A DNA stretch of 64,000 nt, taken from JAYSYM01 sp964543475 (GTDB taxonomy: Bacteria > Bdellovibrionota > Bdellovibrionia > Bdellovibrionales > JAMPXM01). The stretch is from the NCBI GenBank assembly GCA_964543475.1, contig CAZIYJ010000003.1, positions 186,001 to 250,000 of the forward strand, written 5' to 3'. Below, one piece after another: positions 59,357 through 64,000 of this stretch (positions within the stretch are counted from its first letter, which is position 1; every line of letters starts with the position of its first letter). Below the pieces are notes generated by a model. The model saw only the letters and a list, made by a program, of their open reading frames with translations. It ran no database searches and was not told the DNA's origin. Made by a program: the position numbers and the translations under genes.

Positions 59357-59752
59357 ATGGATATGCAGTCAAAACTAGGATCAGCAACTCACCAGTTCAA
59401 ACAAATTTTCAAGGGCTTCACAGACGAGATGCAGAATTGCATCGATCACTGTACTAACTGCCACCAAGTTTGCCTTCAGATGATTGAGCATTGTTTAAGT
59501 AAAGGCGGAGCTCACGCGGACCCTAAGCACATCAAAACACTTCAAGATTGTGCTGAGATTTGCCAGACGTCTGCAGATTTCATGATTAGAGGCTCTGATC
59601 TTCATGGAAGAACTTGTGCAGCTTGCGCTGAAGCATGCATTGCGTGCGCAGTATCGTGCGAAGCAATGGCAGATGACGAGATGATGAAAATGTGTGCCGA
59701 AGTTTGCAGAGCTTGCGCCGATAGCTGCTCAAAAATGGCGGCTCAGCACTAG
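59357..59752 (+). CDS. Csp-like cysteine-rich copper storage protein
   Basis: The 131-residue protein is a predicted four-helix bundle with 16 cysteines pointing in heptad-like patterns: CIDHCTNCHQVC, HC, DCAEIC, RTCAACAEACIACAVSC and MCAEVCRACADSC. This fits the DUF326/Csp family, whose members store many Cu(I) ions inside the bundle through Cys pairs. No signal peptide is seen, so a cytosolic, Csp3-like location is likely. It stands next to the second DUF305 module. Confidence 0.88.
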   Translation: MDMQSKLGSATHQFKQIFKGFTDEMQNCIDHCTNCHQVCLQMIEHCLSKGGAHADPKHIKTLQDCAEICQTSADFMIRGSDLHGRTCAACAEACIACAVSCEAMADDEMMKMCAEVCRACADSCSKMAAQH

Positions 59753-59796
59753 TATCAACTACTCACAGTTTAACTGAACTCAACAGGAGAATCTAA

Positions 59797-60381
59797 ATGA
59801 AGTCATTGTACGCAAGCGCGGTGTTAGCAGCAGTTCTAAGTTTCAGTACTGGTGTGAGTGCAAAAGACGAAACACACAAGCATGGGAACATGGACCATTC
59901 AAAAATGGGTCATACTCAAGGCCAAATGGATGATGCACAGTTTTTGGATAAGTTTACGCAGCATCATAAAGACGGAATAAAGATGGCAGAAATGGCCGTC
60001 GATAAAGCGCAAAATCCGGATCTGAAAAAGATGGCAGAAAAAATGTTGAAGGACCAAACTAAAGAAATCGATCAAATGCAGAAGTGGAGAAAAGACCAAT
60101 ACGCTTCTGTACAGGAGACAGACGCATCAGTTCCAAAAATGGATATGTCTCCTTTGGAAAAAGCTGAAGGTAATGAGTTTGATCGCCAATTTGCGAGCAT
60201 GATGGCAAAACACCATGAAGATGGAATTGCGATGGCTAAAGAGGCTGCGCCGAAAATTGAGAACAAGCAGGTAAAGAAATTTGCTCAAACTGCTGCAAAG
60301 AACCAGACTAAGGAAAAGCAGATGCTTTCAAAGTATGCAAAAGCTGCAAGCACTGCGAGCGGAACAACAAAAGCTCAGTAA
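59797..60381 (+). CDS. Periplasmic DUF305 protein, duplicated module A'
   Basis: The signal ends VSAKDE. The mature protein repeats the plan of the 53963 gene: HKHGNMDHSKMGHT, FLDKFTQHHKDGIKMAEMAVDKAQNPDLKKMAEKM and FDRQFASMMAKHHEDGIAMAKEAAPKI, with a KNQTKEKQ segment in both. Conserved length (194 against 195) and order with the next gene show duplication of a two-gene unit. It lies 45 bp after the Csp gene and may be on the same transcript. Confidence 0.88.
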   Translation: MKSLYASAVLAAVLSFSTGVSAKDETHKHGNMDHSKMGHTQGQMDDAQFLDKFTQHHKDGIKMAEMAVDKAQNPDLKKMAEKMLKDQTKEIDQMQKWRKDQYASVQETDASVPKMDMSPLEKAEGNEFDRQFASMMAKHHEDGIAMAKEAAPKIENKQVKKFAQTAAKNQTKEKQMLSKYAKAASTASGTTKAQ

Positions 60382-60400
60382 TTTCGAATAAGGGGAGCGC

Positions 60401-60916
60401 ATGACTACACGTACAATCGATCACTCCGTGCTGAATCACACCGGTGCACATGCTGACCACATAGCTGCGGGTGCGGGACATTACAAACGATTTGCTATAA
60501 TGGTGGGCCTATCGTTTGTCGCGATGTACGTCTTGATGTATGCAATGGTCGATGCGTTCTCCAGTGTCTACATGAATATCAATCAATTCTACATGGCTGG
60601 CTTAATGGCAGCGCCAATGGCCATTATCGAAATTTTGCTGATGCGATCAATGTACCCAAGCAAAACGCTCAACAATATTATTTTAGTCGCAAGCGTGGCA
60701 GCCCTGATCCTATTCTGGGTTGGAATCCGTTCGCAAGTTGCAGTAGGAGATCAGCAATTCCTTCGTTCGATGATTCCCCATCACTCGGGAGCAATTCTGA
60801 TGTGTGAAAAAGCGAACCTCTCAGACCCTGCATTACAGAATCTCTGTAAAGAAATTATAGAGAGCCAAAAATCGGAAATTGATCAAATGCAGGGTATGCT
60901 GAAGCAGCGGCTTTAG
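60401..60916 (+). CDS. Membrane-anchored DUF305 protein, duplicated module B'
   Basis: GGGGAG precedes the ATG. It is nearly identical in plan to the 54575 protein: GAGHYKRFAIMVGLSF, AMVDAFSSVYMNINQFYMAG and VGDQQFLRSMIPHHSGAILM are shared. The N-terminal tail has fewer Met-His pairs (TIDHSVLNHTGAHADH) than its paralogue. It probably anchors the partner DUF305 protein at the membrane. Confidence 0.88.
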   Translation: MTTRTIDHSVLNHTGAHADHIAAGAGHYKRFAIMVGLSFVAMYVLMYAMVDAFSSVYMNINQFYMAGLMAAPMAIIEILLMRSMYPSKTLNNIILVASVAALILFWVGIRSQVAVGDQQFLRSMIPHHSGAILMCEKANLSDPALQNLCKEIIESQKSEIDQMQGMLKQRL

Positions 60917-60942
60917 TCCTGAAGAACATAATTGAGAAATTG

Positions 60943-60984
60943 GTTGGGACAATTTAGCTGAGTCACGTTTGAAATTGTCCCAAC
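60943..60984. other. Long perfect inverted repeat after DUF305 module
   Basis: GTTGGGACAATTT and AAATTGTCCCAAC pair perfectly over 13 bp with a 16-nt loop, 27 bp after the DUF305 stop. It probably stabilises or ends the transcript, although no T-tail follows. No equivalent was seen behind the 54575 copy. Confidence 0.55.
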
Positions 60985-61089
60985 TGCGTTGTTTAAATAT
61001 CTGCAGAATCCCACTAGTAACACATGAGCCACCTTGACTCGTGGCACGCTCCTTGAAATAAGAGAGTTGAATCAACACTAGGGGACAAT

Positions 61090-61428
61090 ATGAAAATCTA
61101 TATTTTATCGATCGCAAGCTTTGCACTTCTTTTAAGCGGCTGTGCCCATCAAACGATGCGAGGCTCAGTTGCGATGAAGACAAGCGATCGCGATGCACAT
61201 GTATGTTTTAACAAGGGCGAGGTAGCGCCGGGAGATACAGTTCGACTCTACAGCAATCGCTGCACAAAAGTCGGTGGCGGAGGCAAGGGTGAGGGCGGAG
61301 ATCGCTCTTGTGAAAAGGTTGCAGTAGGAAATGGTGTGGTCACAAAGATCATTAACGATCACTACTCGCAAGTAACCTTCGATCCAGGCGTAGAGTTTGA
61401 AGAAGGTAGCTTCGTCGAAAAACTGTAA
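61090..61428 (+). CDS. Small lipoprotein, unknown function
   Basis: GGGGAC precedes the ATG and the lipobox is LLSGC. The mature part has cysteines in HVCFNK, NRCTKV and RSCEKV and a Gly-rich turn (VGGGGKGEGGD), then GVVTKIINDHYSQVTFDPGVEF, resembling a small SH3- or OB-like beta-barrel. It precedes the TolC/CusB operon by 45 bp. No family is assigned. Confidence 0.6.
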   Translation: MKIYILSIASFALLLSGCAHQTMRGSVAMKTSDRDAHVCFNKGEVAPGDTVRLYSNRCTKVGGGGKGEGGDRSCEKVAVGNGVVTKIINDHYSQVTFDPGVEFEEGSFVEKL

Positions 61429-61473
61429 ACTTCCTGGTGAAGCAAAGGTATGGATACGGCGAGGGAATTGAAC

Positions 61474-62874
61474 ATGAAACTTACTTTCGCCTTATTTTTT
61501 ATTGTTGCCGCTCTCAGTCCTTCGACAGCGGTATCTGAAACGCTAAGCGAATACATTGAAGCGGTAAAGCAATCCAATCCTGATCTCCATGCAATTAGAA
61601 GCGAAGCACAAGGCGACGAGCGCCGCGCTTCTGCTGCTGGCTACTGGGACGATCCATTCTTTGGAATTGGTCCAGACCAAGTGCCAACTAACGAATCGTC
61701 AGGCGGCATGACCCGATACCAATTAAGCCAAACTATTCCTTTTCCGGGAAGACTCGGTGCTCGCAAAGATTCTGCGCAAGCGCTTGCGAAATCTACTGGT
61801 GCGGCGGCTGCGGCAAGCGAACGTGAAATTACAGTTATCGCAGCGCAATTATATGCTCGGGCGTTTTATACAGAAAAAGCGATTGCAGTTAATCGCTCAC
61901 AACAGAAACTTTTGAGTGAACTTTTAAACAGTACGCGAGCCCGTTATAAATCCGGAACTGGGGGACATCACGAGTTAATTCTTGCTGACGTTGAGGCCTC
62001 TTCATTCGAGGCAGACAATTTGCGATTGAATCGTGAATTAAAAATACTTAAAGCAAAAATGAATGAACTAAAGTCTTCGCCATCTGATTCTCCAATTGAG
62101 CTTTCGAATATTGAAATTAGCGCTCCCGTACCGAAAAGTTATGAAAATGCAATTGAGGGACAACCAGAATTAATTGCTAGTGCGGCGAGTACTGATGCTG
62201 CTCGTGCCGAAGTCCGCAGCGCTAAACTTTCTTACTTTCCAGATATTGTTTTGCAGGGAATGTACATGAAACCAAGAGGCATGCCGATGGATCCGATGGC
62301 TCCTCCTGAGTCGTCTTCATGGGGCGCGATGGTCGGTGTATCCATTCCGCTTTTCTTTTTCGGTAAGCAAGCAAATTTATCAGCCGCTGCAAAATTAGCT
62401 AGTGAGTCGGCCGCCGCACAAAGAAGATCTCTTGAGAATCGTCTTAAAACCGAGTGGATCGAGGCAGAAGCACAGCTCGAAACTGCTCAAGACTTGGAAC
62501 GGCTCTATAAAAAAGAAGTTGTCCCTAAAACCGAATTGGCCGCTCGCACCGCACGATCAGCCTATGTCGCAAGACGCCTGCCGCTAAGTCAGTTCATTGA
62601 TATTCTTCGCGCGCAACGAACTCAGTCACTTGAACTTACTGCTGCAGAGATTGACGTCTCTTTAGCAAAACTTCGAAAAATAAATTTATTGAGTCGGGCA
62701 CCGCAAATTAGGCTCGCACCGATGCGGCCAACCTTATTCGGCTCGGCTGAAATGGGCACAATGGGTGATAGCGGTGAAGCAGTTAACATGGGCTCTGGAA
62801 TGCGATCACCAGTAATTCAAAAAAAGAAATCTAATTCAACTTCACCAGCTAGTAGCGGCATGGAAGGCATGTAA
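61474..62874 (+). CDS. TolC-family outer-membrane efflux protein (second copper RND set)
   Basis: The ATG at 61474 has GAGGG 8 nt upstream. A signal ending AVSET leads into the duplicated TolC helices (RYQLSQTIPFPGRLGARKDSAQAL and FFFGKQANLSAAAKLASESAAAQR). A Met-rich segment (GMYMKPRGMPMDPMAPPES) faces the periplasm and the tail (GTMGDSGEAVNMGSGM...GMEGM) is also Met-rich, suggesting Cu/Ag transport. Only about a quarter of residues look alike between this and the cusC at 41328, so it is a separate system. Confidence 0.88.
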   Translation: MKLTFALFFIVAALSPSTAVSETLSEYIEAVKQSNPDLHAIRSEAQGDERRASAAGYWDDPFFGIGPDQVPTNESSGGMTRYQLSQTIPFPGRLGARKDSAQALAKSTGAAAAASEREITVIAAQLYARAFYTEKAIAVNRSQQKLLSELLNSTRARYKSGTGGHHELILADVEASSFEADNLRLNRELKILKAKMNELKSSPSDSPIELSNIEISAPVPKSYENAIEGQPELIASAASTDAARAEVRSAKLSYFPDIVLQGMYMKPRGMPMDPMAPPESSSWGAMVGVSIPLFFFGKQANLSAAAKLASESAAAQRRSLENRLKTEWIEAEAQLETAQDLERLYKKEVVPKTELAARTARSAYVARRLPLSQFIDILRAQRTQSLELTAAEIDVSLAKLRKINLLSRAPQIRLAPMRPTLFGSAEMGTMGDSGEAVNMGSGMRSPVIQKKKSNSTSPASSGMEGM

Positions 62875-62877
62875 CAA

Positions 62878-64000
62878 GTGACTTACATTTTTCTTTCGAT
62901 TTTATTTTCTGCTTTTAGTTTTGCACAGCATGCTGACCACGGAGCGGTTAAGAAACCATCTGCTCCACCAAAACAAGTAACTTCTGCAGTAAAGCAAGAT
63001 GACCCTAGAGTTGCGGTGCAAATTCCCCAAAATGAACAAGGAAGAATCGGCCTTCGCACAGCGAAAGCCGTTACATCCCCAATAAACTTCACGATTCGAA
63101 CAGTTGGCTCTGTCTCAGCAGACCAATCTCGTGAAGCACACGTACACACGCGTTTAAATGGTTGGATTGAGAGAATCTTCATTGATGCCGTAGGTAAGCA
63201 GGTCAAAAAGGGCGAGAAGCTATTCGAACTTTACAGTCCTGACTTAGTAGCCACGCAAGAGGAGTATTTAGCTGCGAGAAACTCAGGTGCAGCAGGTAGA
63301 GAAATCGCACGGGCAGCCCTTGATCGTTTGAAATCATGGAATGTTCCTGATTCCGAAATTGCAAAACTTAGAAATACAAATAGGTCGCGAAGAACCCTTG
63401 CGTTCGAATCTCCTGTTAATGGCTTCGTGGTCAACAAGACTGCGATCCAAGGCATGTACATTACTCCGGAAATGGAGCTTTACCATATCGCCGACATTAG
63501 CAAGATTTGGGTTTTAATTACCCTCTACGAAGCCGACGTAAATGCAATCAAGGTTGGCGACCATGCTGAAATTAGGCTTCCATATGACGAATCTAGAACC
63601 TTTCAATCTCCAATTAATTACATCTATCCCGAACTAGATGTTGAAACTCGAACTTCTAAAGCACGAATCGAGCTGGACAACAAAGCGCAATCACTTAAGC
63701 CCGGAATGTTCGTGAATGTAGAGATTAAAAAAGATTTAGGGACAGCCGTTACTATCCCTGAAGATTCAATTATTGATACAGGTCTTAGACGTTTAGTTTT
63801 TATAAAAAAATCAGGAACAGCTTTTGAGCCACGAGAAATAAAAATCGGGCCTCGCACAGATGGCAAGGTTTCAGTCCTCTCGGGATTAAAAGAGGGCGAA
63901 GAAGTTGTTGTTGCAGCGCACTTCTTAATTGATGCTGAAAGCAAGGTCCAAGCAGCTTTACAAAAAGGTGCGAGTGCTCCACAAGGCGGCCATGGTTCGC
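62878..64000 (+). CDS. CusB-type RND periplasmic adaptor, 3' end outside window
   Basis: A GTG start 3 bp after the TolC stop opens a frame that runs off the right edge. A signal (TYIFLSILFSAFSFAQ) is followed by a full adaptor: HVHTRLNGWIERIFIDAVGKQVKKGEKLFELYSPDLV (barrel-sandwich half), an alpha-hairpin (ATQEEYLAARNSG...SEIAKLRNT), AFESPVNGFVVNKTAIQGMYI, and the beta-barrel (VLITLYEADVNAIKVGD). Unlike the short CusB at 40489 it retains the hairpin but lacks the N-terminal metal-binding domain. A cusA gene is expected beyond the edge. Confidence 0.9.
   Translation, partial: MTYIFLSILFSAFSFAQHADHGAVKKPSAPPKQVTSAVKQDDPRVAVQIPQNEQGRIGLRTAKAVTSPINFTIRTVGSVSADQSREAHVHTRLNGWIERIFIDAVGKQVKKGEKLFELYSPDLVATQEEYLAARNSGAAGREIARAALDRLKSWNVPDSEIAKLRNTNRSRRTLAFESPVNGFVVNKTAIQGMYITPEMELYHIADISKIWVLITLYEADVNAIKVGDHAEIRLPYDESRTFQSPINYIYPELDVETRTSKARIELDNKAQSLKPGMFVNVEIKKDLGTAVTIPEDSIIDTGLRRLVFIKKSGTAFEPREIKIGPRTDGKVSVLSGLKEGEEVVVAAHFLIDAESKVQAALQKGASAPQGGHGS

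Noticed and set aside
1..64000. CRISPR arrays, tRNA and rRNA genes, prophage
   Set aside because: No regularly spaced direct repeats, cloverleaf-like sequences, rRNA segments or phage structural genes were seen on reading.

Overview
The window looks like chromosomal DNA of a Gram-negative bacterium of moderate GC content, most likely a Bdellovibrio-like member of the Bdellovibrionota. This is inferred from several things: a lipoprotein signal of the type SSFQNCGSGF, the large number of small secreted and lipid-anchored proteins, pilin-like gene sets, proline/threonine linkers, and a complete inner/outer-membrane copper efflux apparatus. No rRNA, tRNA or CRISPR array was seen. A run of 100 N at 44966-45065 is an assembly gap.

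Region 1 (1-3148) holds three overlapping genes for pilin-like secreted proteins; the first is cut by the window edge. They share a cysteine-bracketed C-terminal repeat. Region 2 (3306-11195) is a same-strand cluster resembling a low-oxygen/dormancy gene set: CBS protein, P-loop NTPase, OsmC, CoA-transferase, universal stress protein behind a sigma-54-like promoter, zinc alcohol dehydrogenase and Ca2+-type P-ATPase. Region 3 (11184-27000) is ordinary accessory chromosome: outer-membrane and lipoproteins, CvfB-like and LysR regulators, nitroreductases, ThrE exporter, SodC, an acyltransferase-like/haem-oxygenase-like pair behind a hairpin-rich leader, a small XRE operon, and a NarL-type regulator with a degenerate receiver.

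Region 4 (27492-64000) is dominated by copper handling. A CueR-type regulator with the E. coli-type C112/S77/C120 sensor residues lies with three MerR-type promoters (19-bp spacers and ACCTTCC/GGAAGGT-like dyads). These precede copZ-microprotein-marC, the CPC-type copper ATPase copA, and a set comprising a His-rich 44-residue peptide, a YHS-like periplasmic protein and a DUF1624 membrane protein. A coupled cusC-cusB-cusA-cupredoxin operon runs on the minus strand. It diverges from an ECF sigma/anti-sigma pair that leads into a multicopper oxidase carrying a CopB-like outer-membrane domain in the same polypeptide. A CsoR repressor sits divergently from an ankyrin-cupredoxin fusion. Further on come five DUF305 proteins (including a duplicated two-gene module), a small cupredoxin, an IS3-type element that has broken a secreted-protein gene, HupE-like and DUF3147 membrane proteins, a 16-cysteine Csp-like copper storage protein, and the start of a second TolC/CusB efflux operon that leaves the window.

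Taken together, cytosolic Cu(I) would be sensed by CueR and CsoR, buffered by CopZ and Csp, and exported by CopA. Periplasmic copper would be oxidised by the CopA-CopB-type fusion, bound by cupredoxins and DUF305 proteins, and expelled by CusCBA, probably under the ECF sigma factor. Gene identities come from recognisable motifs; regulatory links are inferred from sequence and position.
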